Source: Ehrlichia sp052043515 (GTDB lineage: Bacteria > Pseudomonadota > Alphaproteobacteria > Rickettsiales > Anaplasmataceae). From it: a DNA stretch of 64,000 nt. Both the position numbers and the translations under genes were made by a program. The stretch is taken from NCBI GenBank assembly GCA_052043515.1, contig JBQEQX010000001.1:992001-1056000 (forward strand), written 5' to 3'. Under the pieces are notes generated by a model, which saw only the letters and a list, made by a program, of their open reading frames with translations, ran no database searches and was not told the DNA's origin. Below are positions 52,053 through 62,397 of the stretch, in pieces (the stretch's first letter is position 1; each line of letters begins with the position of its first letter).

Positions 52053-53648
52053 ATGAATAAATCTCAATCTATTTATACACTTGGTATACTTTTTGTATTT
52101 ATGCTAGTATTGCTTTTTCTATCTGCTAAGTATGGAGGCAATACATTATCGCTAAAAAATATTGCTTTAAATGTTGTTTTACTGTTGGTGGTCATTTGTT
52201 TGTCTTTTAATATTACGCACTTAGTAGCACATACTAGTAAAGGTGTTGCTGTAGTCTCTCAGAATAAAGAGCTGACTATTAAACGTGATCGACAAGTCAT
52301 TATATTTATACCGTGTAGTCCACAAGAATTGGAAAAAATAGGTACTAATAATAATATTATAGAGTTGACAGGTTCTAGGTCGGAGGAAGGAGCTTTTGGT
52401 TTTGATATAGTGCAAAATTGTGGGTTAATGCCTTCGAGAAGGTTGAGATTACAAAGAAATATTTGTAGTAACCATAGGGTATTATTTTCTGATAGAGATC
52501 TTGCATGGATGAATACTTCAGGAATTGCTATAGTGGTGAATGTACATTATGCTACTGTGACAAGAAAATTCATCAGTGAGGTGGGTGTTAAATATCCAGA
52601 AATAAGAGATGACAGTAATGCATTTTTAAAATGTGAGTATGTAAAATTTGCAGAAAATACCAAAGATCTTATGTTCTATCTATGTAGTACCAGAACTGTA
52701 GTCGTGGATAATATTTTGCCTGAAATAAAAAGTGAAATTGTGTGTGATCGATTATCTGAAAATGAAGTTATCCTAAATATATACGATGTTCTATTATGGG
52801 AAGTGTTTAGATCTTTTCCATCTGATAAGTTTACTACTAATGAAGAAAAGAAGTTATGGCTTGATGGAAATGATGGTAGGATTGCTATGTTTCTGTTACG
52901 AAATTTTAGTTTACCATCTATAACCGGTTCCAGAGATGTATATCTGCCTAACCCTGAAACTACAAGAACTTTAAATAGTAAACTCGACTGGGTACTGATG
53001 AATATGGCAGGTTGTGCAGTGATTGAAAGCGAAGAGATACTTACTAGTGTATTTGGTAGGATAAAAAATGTGTTATGTAACTTGGATTGCAGATTATATT
53101 CATATAATTTTCTATATCAAGTTCAAGGTTATTGTATAGATTATCATAGTACGTTATATGACTTAATGTGTAAGGATTTAAGAGATCGTTCATATCAGTG
53201 CATTTTTGCACTTGCTTCCTGCAGGGATAGCAGTGATGCTGCTATGACAAATAATTTTATTCATGGCTTATTGCGTTCTGTAAATTGCTGTGATCTTATA
53301 GGTGAAGTACAATATGTGTTAGAAAATGGTTGTTTTGATAAAGTAATTGACAGTAGCATGGCTTGCTATGATACTCTGGGTCTTCGTGATATATTGAAGA
53401 TGTTGTCAATGGATGGCGAGAAACGTTATACTTTTCGAGACTTAGTTAATTGTGCGAGGGAGCACTTGGTCAAAAGATATGTAGTTAATAGTCTATCATT
53501 AGTTCCTAGGAGGATTTTATCTACTGAGGTTGGTAAGGTAGAAAGTGTTGTGTTAGTTTCTAAGAAAAATTGCGCGAAAGAAGGTGCAAGTGCAATTATG
53601 TTAAATGACATTGTTGAACAATGTAGTTATAGTTACGTTCCATGGTAA
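52053..53648 (+). CDS. Family II array protein, copy 1 (intact)
   Basis: 531 residues. Hydrophobic segments 9-27 and 37-57 form the N-terminal hairpin. A beta-like domain follows (VIIFIPCSPQELEKIGTNNN, SRRLRLQRN). Signature A is at about residue 266: KLWLDGNDGRIAMFLLRNFS; signature B is at about 381: YQCIFALASCRD. Near the end, MDGEKRYTFRDLVNCAREHL then VKRY is signature C. The three recur at matching positions in all family II members. No known enzyme motif. Followed after 33 bp by the DciA-like gene, which may be cotranscribed. Confidence 0.7.
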   Translation: MNKSQSIYTLGILFVFMLVLLFLSAKYGGNTLSLKNIALNVVLLLVVICLSFNITHLVAHTSKGVAVVSQNKELTIKRDRQVIIFIPCSPQELEKIGTNNNIIELTGSRSEEGAFGFDIVQNCGLMPSRRLRLQRNICSNHRVLFSDRDLAWMNTSGIAIVVNVHYATVTRKFISEVGVKYPEIRDDSNAFLKCEYVKFAENTKDLMFYLCSTRTVVVDNILPEIKSEIVCDRLSENEVILNIYDVLLWEVFRSFPSDKFTTNEEKKLWLDGNDGRIAMFLLRNFSLPSITGSRDVYLPNPETTRTLNSKLDWVLMNMAGCAVIESEEILTSVFGRIKNVLCNLDCRLYSYNFLYQVQGYCIDYHSTLYDLMCKDLRDRSYQCIFALASCRDSSDAAMTNNFIHGLLRSVNCCDLIGEVQYVLENGCFDKVIDSSMACYDTLGLRDILKMLSMDGEKRYTFRDLVNCAREHLVKRYVVNSLSLVPRRILSTEVGKVESVVLVSKKNCAKEGASAIMLNDIVEQCSYSYVPW

Positions 53649-53681
53649 GAAGGAGATATTTATCGTTAATAAGGAATTGAT

Positions 53682-54008
53682 ATGTTGTTTAGATCTGGGC
53701 CTAAAAGTATAGGATCCGCAGTTGAGGGGTTAATATTGAAGAAATGCCAAAAAAGCCATGTTAGTAAAATTGAAATACGTCTTTTTTTAAATTGGAATAA
53801 CATTGTTGAAGAGGAAATAGCTAAGGTTACAAAACCAAAAAGATTGTTGTTTTTGAATGATACTAATACAGGGATTTTATACGTTGCAGTAAATAGTGGA
53901 GGTATGGCAGTTAATATACAGTATGCTATTCCAATAATTATAGAAAAGATTTCTATGTTTTTCGGCTTTAAAGCAGTGCATGCAATAAAGATTCAGCAAA
54001 GATTATAG
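53682..54008 (+). CDS. DciA-like DUF721 protein
   Basis: 108 residues. The pattern W-N-x-I-V near residue 40 (LFLNWNNIVEEEIAKVTKPK), then LLFLNDTNTGILYVAVNSGG and a final hydrophobic helix-strand (IIIEKISMFFGFKAVHAIKI) fits the DUF721 family, the conserved domain of DciA, which helps load the replicative helicase DnaB in most bacteria lacking DnaC. This is a short, domain-only form. It is the only gene in the array region that looks like core genome. Assignment is by pattern; moderately sure. Confidence 0.65.
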   Translation: MLFRSGPKSIGSAVEGLILKKCQKSHVSKIEIRLFLNWNNIVEEEIAKVTKPKRLLFLNDTNTGILYVAVNSGGMAVNIQYAIPIIIEKISMFFGFKAVHAIKIQQRL

Positions 54009-54454
54009 TTTTTGTAACTTGAAATAATTTAAGATTTATTAAAGTGTGATAGGTTTGTCTGTTATGATACTGAAGTGACCCAATAACTCGTATGCTGTGT
54101 AGTGTGGATATGTGTAACGTTCGAGTATATAGACTCAAAAATTAAAAATTCTGAGTTTCGTATATGTTTATCGAATTTAAACAATAATATACTTAATTTA
54201 CTGTGATATAACTTAAAAGATTTGAGTAGTAACTTAATTAATAATATAATTATTATTAATGAGTTTTGTGTTTATCATGACAATTATGTTAATCAATCTT
54301 TTTTATTGCGTAGATCATAATGTTGATGTCGCATAGATAGTAGTTTATTTACATAATTAAAAATATATTAAATTATTTATAAGTATTTAATGTATGTGTA
54401 ACGTGTTTAATAATATGAATTTTTATTGTACTGATTATTAATCTTTTTTTATTT
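54009..54454. other. Spacer, nothing recognised
   Basis: About 450 bp, extremely AT-rich with an interrupted inverted repeat (TTAATTAATAATATAATTATTATTAA near 54235, here in continuous form of short AT palindromes). No gene is supported. Confidence 0.35.
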
Positions 54455-56027
54455 ATGACAGGTACTGCCCGTTTTACAAATTTTTTAAAATTGCGTCAGT
54501 TATTTTTATTGCTGATGTCAATTGTAGTTTTTGTAGCTGCTCTGACTCGTTATTTTAGATCGAAAGACAGTTTTTTACCTATATTAGTTGTGATTACTTA
54601 TGTAACTGCTTTACTGGTGTGTAAGTTGGCTATTTTTGTAAAATCTAAAAAAACAAACTTAGCTAAAAAAGAAGAGCTTGGGCATAGAAAGATATCTATA
54701 TTTTTTTCTTGTATTCATGGTGAGTTAGATAAGATATGTTTAACGAGTGATATTGTGCAATTAAAGTATGATCAAACTCAGATAGATGGTAATCAAGAGG
54801 ATGGCATTACGTGTTATGTGAAACAAAAGGGCAAGTTTATATTTTCACGAAAATTTAAATTACAACTCAAAAATAGTCATTATAAAATATTCTTAAGAGA
54901 TCAGAATACCATGATAGTTGACTCTGGTCTTTGTATATTCACTACAGTGGATCCTTCAATACTAGACAAATTAATGACGGAGGAGTATTTATTGAATTCT
55001 ATTCCGGAAATAGAAGATGGGGTTGTATGGGTACATTATAGCTGTCTTGTAATAGTAAAAGATACGGAAAGCTTAAAGTCTGTTTTAGAGTCAAGAGATA
55101 TGGTTACTAGTGAGTATAGTAGCTTGCACTTCGCTAGAAATATTTCTGTAACTGTATATGAATCGTTATTAGCATCAATTTTTTTACTCATGTCCAAATG
55201 ATGAGAAATCTATATATTCGATAATGTGTGATGATAAATCTATATCGGCCAATGAGAGTTTCTGGATTAATACGCATCATGGTCAGGCTGCTGTAAGTTT
55301 ATTAAGTATGTTTTCTCCTGCAGAAATATTACGTAGGGAGAAAGTACATGAAAATAAGGATGGTAATTTAAATCATAAGATAAAATGTGTTTTGGATTAC
55401 ATCAAGCAGAATAAAATAAATGCCAGTGAATCTACATTTGATTATCTATTAGACTTTATAAAGAAGCAAATGTATGCGGATGATGAGAAAGTGTTTTCAT
55501 ACGGTTTTACGAGTGATGATTACCATTTGATCAAAGATAATGAATTAAGAATAAGTGGTTTAATAAATGAGGACCTTACGTGTAAGTTACATCAATATAT
55601 TCTTGCTATTGCTTCCTATCAAGATTGTGATAACAATGTTGTTGCAACAAATGAGTTAATTCAAAATTTAATGTTTATGCATAGTGATACTCTCAATATG
55701 GTACACGACGTGCTAAAGGGTTGTTTGGATAGAGTAATAGATGGTGAGTTACCTTGTGGAGATATGAATGGTAGTCTACTAAGCACATTATCAATGGATG
55801 GTAGTAAAAAGTATACTGGTAGGGAATTGATAAGGCATGCAAGAGAATATTTAGTGAATAGGTATGTGCCTAAAGTTTCAATAATTATGGAAAAAAATGT
55901 ACCTATAAGAATAGGACATGTAGAGGGTCTAAATTTAGTGTTTTGTGCAGAGGTAGAAGATCAAGTGGCAAGTAATTTATTAGATACTAGTGTTACTACT
56001 AATGGTTTAGCAAAGAGTAATGACTAG
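54455..56027 (+). CDS. Family II array protein, copy 2 (broken frame)
   Basis: Corrected length 523 residues. Hydrophobic segments at about 15-30 and 44-63; beta-like domain ISIFFSCIHGELDKICLTSD, SRKFKLQLKN; signature A at about 267 (SFWINTHHGQAAVSLLSMFS, then PAEIL); signature B at about 379 (HQYILAIASYQD); signature C KYTGRELIRHAREYLVNRY. The break is in a T run at 55179-55185 (seven for six); correction reads ASIFYSCPNDEKSIYS, matching the F-x-S-C-P-D-N of the partial gene at 62.4 kb. Function unknown. Confidence 0.68.
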
Positions 56028-56275
56028 ACGTTTTATGATAACAAAGCGTGTGCTGAGTGATTAATACAAAAGGATATCTCCTTTGATAGTGTTTTCTGGT
56101 ATGTAAATATGAAATTTATATATATTTAGTAAAAATAGTTTTATTTATTACGCTTTATGTTAAGAAGGTATACAATTGACATCATGCTTAAATCGGTTAT
56201 GTAGTTATTTTAATATTTATTAATATTAATTGCTTTATATTATAACTAACCGAATCTGTTGTGTTGGGAGAGTAT

Positions 56276-57866
56276 GTGAATATATCTAGGATTACTTTAT
56301 TATCTGTGTTTATATTTTTTATACTTTTTTGTGGCAACTATATTATATTTCGTTCAGTTGCAAGAGAATGAGTTAAATGTAAAAAATATTGCTTTTGGTA
56401 TACTACTGTTAATGCTAGTTGTTTTTTTGCGTTGTTCATTTTCTATATTTAATTCTAGGTGATAGGAAGAATATTAAGGTATTTAGAAATAAACTTATTA
56501 TTAAAAAAGTAAATCACGGTGTTTTCGTAGTATCTCAGGATCAATCTCCTGTTGGAGGATATACAATGTTTACGTTTGTGAATTATGCCTGGAAGGAATG
56601 GGATAAAATGAATTGTGTAAATGATAGTATGATTAAATTAGAATATATAAATCATTTCTTAGTGATTTCAGAAACATTGAAACTGCAATTGGATGCGCAT
56701 TTTAAATGCGAAATATTAGTTGGTGGAGAAAGCCTTGCTGACGTAAGTGATCCATATTTATGTGTCTGGATAGAAGATAGGTTGAAAATAGAAAATGCGA
56801 TAGGAAAACTCTCTAACTATGTGAGATTATGTGTTAAATCATTTGATGTGGAAAATGGAATCGTGTTATTGATTTGTGATGGTTGTAAAGTAGTGAGAGA
56901 TGTAGAATGCCTCAAGTTATTTTTATTAGAGCCTTACAAAAATAGTGGATGCAGTAGGTATGAAGTGCTATTGAGAATATTATGTAGTGATTATACAGTT
57001 GATCCACAATTTGTATGTCAGAAGGAAAGTGAAGGATTTACAACTAGTAGACAAGGAAGCTTTTGGCTTGGTATGAGTTATGAGCAATTGGCTGTGTATT
57101 TATTAAGTATTTGTAATCCTTATGAAATGTTAAATAGAAAGAAGTTGTATCAGAGTGGACAAGGTGATTTTGACGAGCGGATAGAATGTCTACTGAGTTA
57201 TGTTGAGAGAAATTGTATAACTTTAGATGAATCTAGTTTCTGTAACCTATTAAATTTTGTTAAAGCATGTTTTTTTGGAGTATCAAGGTGAAATACCTTT
57301 TTACTCTGTTATAGGGGATGATTATAACTCAAATAATGGTGTGTTTGGGTTAAGTGGTGTGATAAGCAAAGATTTAGAAAAAGGAAATGACATATGCAAG
57401 TACATTCTTGCTATTGCATGTTATAATGACGGTAACTCTGATTATGTTAAAACAAATAACTTTATTAAAGATTTATTAATTTTGACAGGACATGGTGCAT
57501 TAACTAGGAAAGCAAATTACTTAATAATCTGTAGAGATTTTGACAAATATGGTCCACTTTACTCTGAGATACGGAAAAAGAAAGTTGAAGATTTTTATAA
57601 AGATATGAAGATGGATTATGTGTTAAAAGAATTATCAATAGATCACGATAAAAAAATATACTAGTGAAGAATTAGTCAAACGCGCAAGAGAGTATCTAGT
57701 GATGAGGTACATTCCGCAGATCGGATTGTCCTTAGATGAAAAAAAGACTTTCTCTGTAGAGTTAGGTAATGCATCGAACATCATTTTGATGTCTAAAAAA
57801 AATCAGATAGAAGCAAGTGCTACTGGGATAAATAGTGCTGTTAGTACTTGTGCCAGAACAAAATAA
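56276..57866 (+). CDS. Family II array protein, copy 3 (four frame breaks)
   Basis: Starts with GTG at 56276 (NISRITLLSVFIFFILF), the same style of start as the partial gene at 62398. Breaks at T runs 56325-56330, 56422-56428 and 57270-57276 and at an A run 57650-57656; removing one base from each gives a single 528-residue protein. Both hydrophobic segments, the domain YTMFTFVNYAWKEWDKMN, signature A (SFWLGMSYEQLAVYLLSICN), signature B (CKYILAIACYND) and signature C (KYTSEELVKRAREYLVMRY) then fall in one frame with the family spacing. The end is TAA at 57864. Each piece alone looks like a separate small gene. Confidence 0.65.
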
Positions 57867-58138
57867 TGTGATACGAGTACTTTAAACTACTCGTTATAAG
57901 ATAATGAGCTTTTGTAGCCAATTATAAGGCCGCACTTAATAAAAAATATGCAAAAAATAAATTGTATTGGTTTAACTTATAAAGTTAATTTGTAAATTAA
58001 ATGGAATTGGATAAATATTATATTATTAACTTTTTGTATTAAAATGCTATATATAACTAGCTTTTTATGTTAGAGTGAGGGTTGCTTATATTAATTAGAC
58101 GTGATTCATTAAATTTGTTAACTTTTTAAATATAACTT

Positions 58139-59776
58139 ATGAGTGACCTTGTTATTCCGATTATGATACTTCTTGTTATTCTGTTGATTTTAGCAGCAGT
58201 GTGTGTCACCGTTTATTTTTTATGTGGTAAGTTTGATGTGGATGCAGTATTTGCTGCTTTAGATACCACATTATATGTTATGATGATTGTTTGTTTGTGT
58301 GGTAAAATTAGTGAAAGATTTGCACTTTCAATGATGCACAATGAGTTGATAATTCATGATGAAAAGACAGAAGAATATCTAGTGTTTATACCACTTTCTA
58401 GTGAAGAATTGGATATGGTGAATGTTAATGATAGTATTAGTGATTTTAAATATGATCCTAGTTTAGGAGATGGTTGTATACGTATAGTGCATCGTGGTGG
58501 ATTATTATCATTTTCACGTGTAACAGAGCTTAAACTAAATGATGGTAGTCGTAAGTGTAAATTATTGAGTAGTAGAGAAGTTTATGAGTTTAGTAAATGT
58601 AATCTTGGTTTCTATATATTCATACGAGACGAAAATAATATTAAAAAATTGATGGGAGTATATGATGAATTTGAACTTAATGGTTTAGAAATAAGCAATT
58701 ACTCTGTGTCGTTAACTTATAAACTGTCTAGATCAATAGACTATCAAAGGCACCTAAAATTATGGTTATTAAGTTCTCCACCGGATTTTGGTCTGTGTCG
58801 CCGCAATATATGTGAGTTTCTTATTGTGAACTTGTTTTCTAGTTTAAAAGATGGAGAGCCTATATGTCCAGGAGAAAGTAACGATGATAGCTCAACCAAT
58901 GAAGCAGTAGGGCGATACTGGATTGATTCAGATGAAGGTAAAATAGTTGTTTCTCTTTTAAAGATGTTTGATCCGGCAGAAAGTATATTTAATATTACAG
59001 AGGCGTTAACTAAGAAAAATTTATGTTATAATAAGAAAGATTTTAGCAAGGCAGTAGAATGTATAGTAAATTATATTAGGCGGAACAACATGACTGTTGG
59101 TCAATATGATATTGAGAGAGCACTAGGATTTTCTTATATCTGGTCGTTTGTTTTGAGAGGGCGACTTAGTGGAGCATATAGACTTTTAGATTGTAAGATG
59201 TGTATTAATGATTCCAATTTAAAAGAAAAAATCTGTAGTGATTTGAATTACGAAGTATATAGATACATTTTTGCTATTGCATGTTATCAAGGACATGAGA
59301 TAAGTGATACTGGAATAAGCAAAGATTGTCCTGTAGAAACAAATAGCCAGATTAAAGAGTTGCTAAATGTACAACATAAAGATGTTTTGAAGCTAGTGCA
59401 TGGAGTATTAGATGATTGCCACAATGTAAACGAACCAATTAAAAAAAATTCAGCAGGATATCGGCTCCTCAACATAAGTAGTATGCCATATGAGGTAGGA
59501 GAAGGAACAGTGGTGAAAGAGTTGGTTGATTTTGCAAGGTCACTAGTGGTTGAACGATATAAGTCTGTGATGGCGAAGTACTTGCCTTTTGAAACTATTG
59601 TTGGGGAAATTAAGGATGATACAGGTTTTATTTTTCCTATTAAATCTATTACTGAATATGTATGGAACGTAGGACAACGTATTGGCTTGGTGGATGAAAA
59701 AATACTTGATCTAACTTTTGTTGAGTGTTGTGATAATCATGCAAATGAACGTATTTCAGAGCGAACGCATGTTTGA
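58139..59776 (+). CDS. Family II array protein, copy 4 (intact)
   Basis: 545 residues. Hydrophobic segments 5-28 and 42-60; beta-like domain LVFIPLSSEELDMVNVNDSI, FSRVTELKLNDGS; signature A at about 257 (RYWIDSDEGKIVVSLLKMFD, then PAES); signature B at about 374 (YRYIFAIACYQG); signature C VVKELVDFARSLVVERY. A C-terminal extension of about 50 residues, IKSITEYVWNVGQRIGLVDE, goes beyond the other copies. Intact, so a reference for the family. No catalytic motif seen. Confidence 0.7.
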   Translation: MSDLVIPIMILLVILLILAAVCVTVYFLCGKFDVDAVFAALDTTLYVMMIVCLCGKISERFALSMMHNELIIHDEKTEEYLVFIPLSSEELDMVNVNDSISDFKYDPSLGDGCIRIVHRGGLLSFSRVTELKLNDGSRKCKLLSSREVYEFSKCNLGFYIFIRDENNIKKLMGVYDEFELNGLEISNYSVSLTYKLSRSIDYQRHLKLWLLSSPPDFGLCRRNICEFLIVNLFSSLKDGEPICPGESNDDSSTNEAVGRYWIDSDEGKIVVSLLKMFDPAESIFNITEALTKKNLCYNKKDFSKAVECIVNYIRRNNMTVGQYDIERALGFSYIWSFVLRGRLSGAYRLLDCKMCINDSNLKEKICSDLNYEVYRYIFAIACYQGHEISDTGISKDCPVETNSQIKELLNVQHKDVLKLVHGVLDDCHNVNEPIKKNSAGYRLLNISSMPYEVGEGTVVKELVDFARSLVVERYKSVMAKYLPFETIVGEIKDDTGFIFPIKSITEYVWNVGQRIGLVDEKILDLTFVECCDNHANERISERTHV

Positions 59777-60109
59777 ACTTTATACCAATGTGTATAGAGA
59801 AAATATATGAACTTTAAATTTTTAGTACACTCTAAAAACACATTTCATATGTTAAGAGTAGATATACTATTTAATCTATATAGTACAACTGTAGCTAACG
59901 ATAAGAAGAGTCCCGCATATGTAATTTCAATATTGTGCAATAAAACTATTCTCTATATTGAAAATTAAAAGTATAAATTGTCAATTTTTTAATAATTTCA
60001 CTGTACTATGTAGTACTTATTTGTTATTTAAGCATTAGTAATATTGTTTTTGGTATTAAGTGTGTTATTAAATTAAACATTATTAATTTAGATTTCTTAA
60101 AGTGAATTT
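59777..60109. other. Spacer, nothing recognised
   Basis: 330 bp of AT-rich sequence without a supportable gene. Confidence 0.35.
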
Positions 60110-61855
60110 ATGAGCGAGTGTCCAACTTATCTTATATTGTTTATCGTAGTTTCACTACATATGCTAGTTATGATAAGTTTTATTTATTTTGGAAATGATA
60201 AATTAACTAGAGAGAATATAGTTTTTTATATGTTTATGATGCCATTTCTTATGTGTATGGTATGGATGGTTTATAGTTTATGTATTTCTGAAGTGGTTGA
60301 TATTGACCAATATACTGATACTGAGCGGAATATCAGTATTCAAGGTAATCAATCTGAAGGTATCGAACAAGTTGAAATTGAAAGAGAAGATGAATCTGAT
60401 CCTGTTATGATATTTTTGGATGATTCTGGTATTGGGACCGAGGAGGAGGGTCAAAAAATTTCTATTTCGTCTCAAGATACACAAGCTCTCACTCCCATAA
60501 TATCTAGTACCACAGTTGTGAATGAATATACAGGAGCATCGTATTTTATATTCATGCCATTTAGTGAGGAATTAAGTAAGGTCGATTTCAGTGCTAATAA
60601 TGTTGTTAAATTAGAGTGTAAACGTGAAGCTTCGCGTGGGCATTATGTATATATAACACAAAATCATGAATCATTGGATTCAAAAACAATAAAGCTTGGG
60701 ATCAAGTCTCAATGTAAGCTATTGAAAGGTAAAGAGGAATTTGCTGAAATAAATGTTCCAGGTTTATGTATATGGATAAAAGACAGATCAAAAATAGAAA
60801 AAATCATGAAGAGATTCATAATACATAGTGTTAAGTGTCCAGATATAAAAAATGGCACTGTGTTATTTAATTGTTATGGTAGCACTTTAGTAAGAGATAA
60901 GGAAAGTTTAAAATTATTATTGTTAGATTGTGCATTACCATATGCTGTTAATAAGTATGAAATGTTATTAGGCAGACTTTTTACTCTTTATCCAAGTGAC
61001 AAAGAGCTTGTATATCCAATAGATAAAAATAAAGAAGGGAAGTTCTGGATTGATAGTTATGAAGGTCAACTTGCCATATATTTGTTAAGTCTGTTTGATC
61101 CATTTGAAATGTTATCTAAAAAGCAATTTTGTGGTGTTAATAAATGCGATTTACATGAGAAAATAAAATATCTGCTAGATTATATTAAAGAGGAAGGTAT
61201 AATTCCAGATGACTCCGCTGTGAAGTACATATGCGAGTTTGTGAGGTGCAACTGGTATTATATTGATTATGCTGATTTTAGACCTTATTACTGCCTATAT
61301 GAAGATGCTCGTTTCACATTAAAGGATTTAATCAATGAGGATTTTGAAAAAGACGAAATATACAAATGTATTTTTGCTATAGCTTCACATTACAATGTTA
61401 GAGATAATGATTATAAAGAAGAAGAGTATGTTGATTATGATACTAGATGTACTGAGGCTAATGGTTTCATAGAAGAATTATTAAAATTACAAGGATTTGC
61501 AGATTCTATGTGTGATATAAGAATTGCTCTTAGTGATCGTTATGATACAGCAATCAAGTGTGGTTCGACGGAATATGAAATACTAAAAGTTCGCAGTTTA
61601 TTAGAGAAAATGTTTCAAGAAGGAATCATAGATGAAGAATCTACTAAAAAAGAATATACTGGTAAGGAATTAATTGAGCTTACAAGATTTATTATAAATA
61701 GCAAGTATAACAGTAAAGCTGGATTTTTTCATTACAGTTATAGACTATTTTCTGTACAGATAGGTGCTGTAGCAGGCATTACATTGATGGATGGACACTC
61801 CATTCAGATGAGTGATTTAAGAGTAAGGAGTAATGTTGCTTTAAGAGATCTGTAG
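60110..61855 (+). CDS. Family II array protein, copy 5 (intact, with acidic insertion)
   Basis: 581 residues. Hydrophobic segments 6-25 and 38-57. It differs from its relatives by an acidic insertion at about residues 62-130 (EQVEIEREDESD, DDSGIGTEEEGQ) before the beta-like domain SYFIFMPFSEELSKVDFSAN. Signature A is at about 309 (KFWIDSYEGQLAIYLLSLFD, then PFEML), signature B at about 417 (YKCIFAIASHYN), signature C EYTGKELIELTRFIINSKY. The acidic stretch is the kind of region seen in some secreted Ehrlichia proteins, but this is only a resemblance. Confidence 0.7.
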   Translation: MSECPTYLILFIVVSLHMLVMISFIYFGNDKLTRENIVFYMFMMPFLMCMVWMVYSLCISEVVDIDQYTDTERNISIQGNQSEGIEQVEIEREDESDPVMIFLDDSGIGTEEEGQKISISSQDTQALTPIISSTTVVNEYTGASYFIFMPFSEELSKVDFSANNVVKLECKREASRGHYVYITQNHESLDSKTIKLGIKSQCKLLKGKEEFAEINVPGLCIWIKDRSKIEKIMKRFIIHSVKCPDIKNGTVLFNCYGSTLVRDKESLKLLLLDCALPYAVNKYEMLLGRLFTLYPSDKELVYPIDKNKEGKFWIDSYEGQLAIYLLSLFDPFEMLSKKQFCGVNKCDLHEKIKYLLDYIKEEGIIPDDSAVKYICEFVRCNWYYIDYADFRPYYCLYEDARFTLKDLINEDFEKDEIYKCIFAIASHYNVRDNDYKEEEYVDYDTRCTEANGFIEELLKLQGFADSMCDIRIALSDRYDTAIKCGSTEYEILKVRSLLEKMFQEGIIDEESTKKEYTGKELIELTRFIINSKYNSKAGFFHYSYRLFSVQIGAVAGITLMDGHSIQMSDLRVRSNVALRDL

Positions 61856-62397
61856 TTTCATGTAAATTAGTATTAAATACATCGTTTAAACTATTGTAGA
61901 AATGCACGTACGATAATTTTTTATTACTAATAATAAGAGGCTAATGTATTAATAAGAGGTATATTTTTTTAGAGTAAGTTAATAAAAATTAATGTCTTGA
62001 TGTGGATTTTTACTATAATTTGAGCACTGCTATTGATTTTTTTGTTGCTATGGTGCAAAATATTTAAAGTTTTAGTACAAGATATTTATTTTTGAAAAGT
62101 TAGCAATAGGTATTCGTAGTTGTGTGTAGCTATTATACTATGGTATGCGAGTATAGATCAATGGATATTTGTAATGATATTATTAGCTTATGGTATGAGT
62201 ATGCTCGAAGAATATTACATGTGCTTACGAGAGAATATACCATCTTACCATTTTCCAAAGTAAAAAAACTAGTATCAATGAGTGTAGGCTGTTGTACATG
62301 TTTTACCAAATATAAATTTATTATTAGTATTGCGTGGAGATTAAGTGTGATTGGTTAATTATATGTTATATCGTGAATTTATTTGTGAGAAGAATTT
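61856..62397. other. Spacer with one doubtful short frame
   Basis: 540 bp between the last two family II genes. The only open frame of note is 62122-62358. Confidence 0.4.
62122..62358 (+). other. Doubtful 78-residue frame, possibly a family II C-terminal remnant
   Basis: The stretch YARRILHVLTREYTILPFSK then VKKLVSMSV faintly recalls the family II C-terminus (AREHLVKRY, then xVGKVESVVLVS). No ribosome site or leader is seen. It could equally be chance. Confidence 0.2.

Noticed and set aside
38291..57866. Homopolymer phase variation of surface genes
   Set aside because: Attractive for the paralogs, but the same kind of breaks strike rpsO, lepA and coaD, which cannot be phase-variable.
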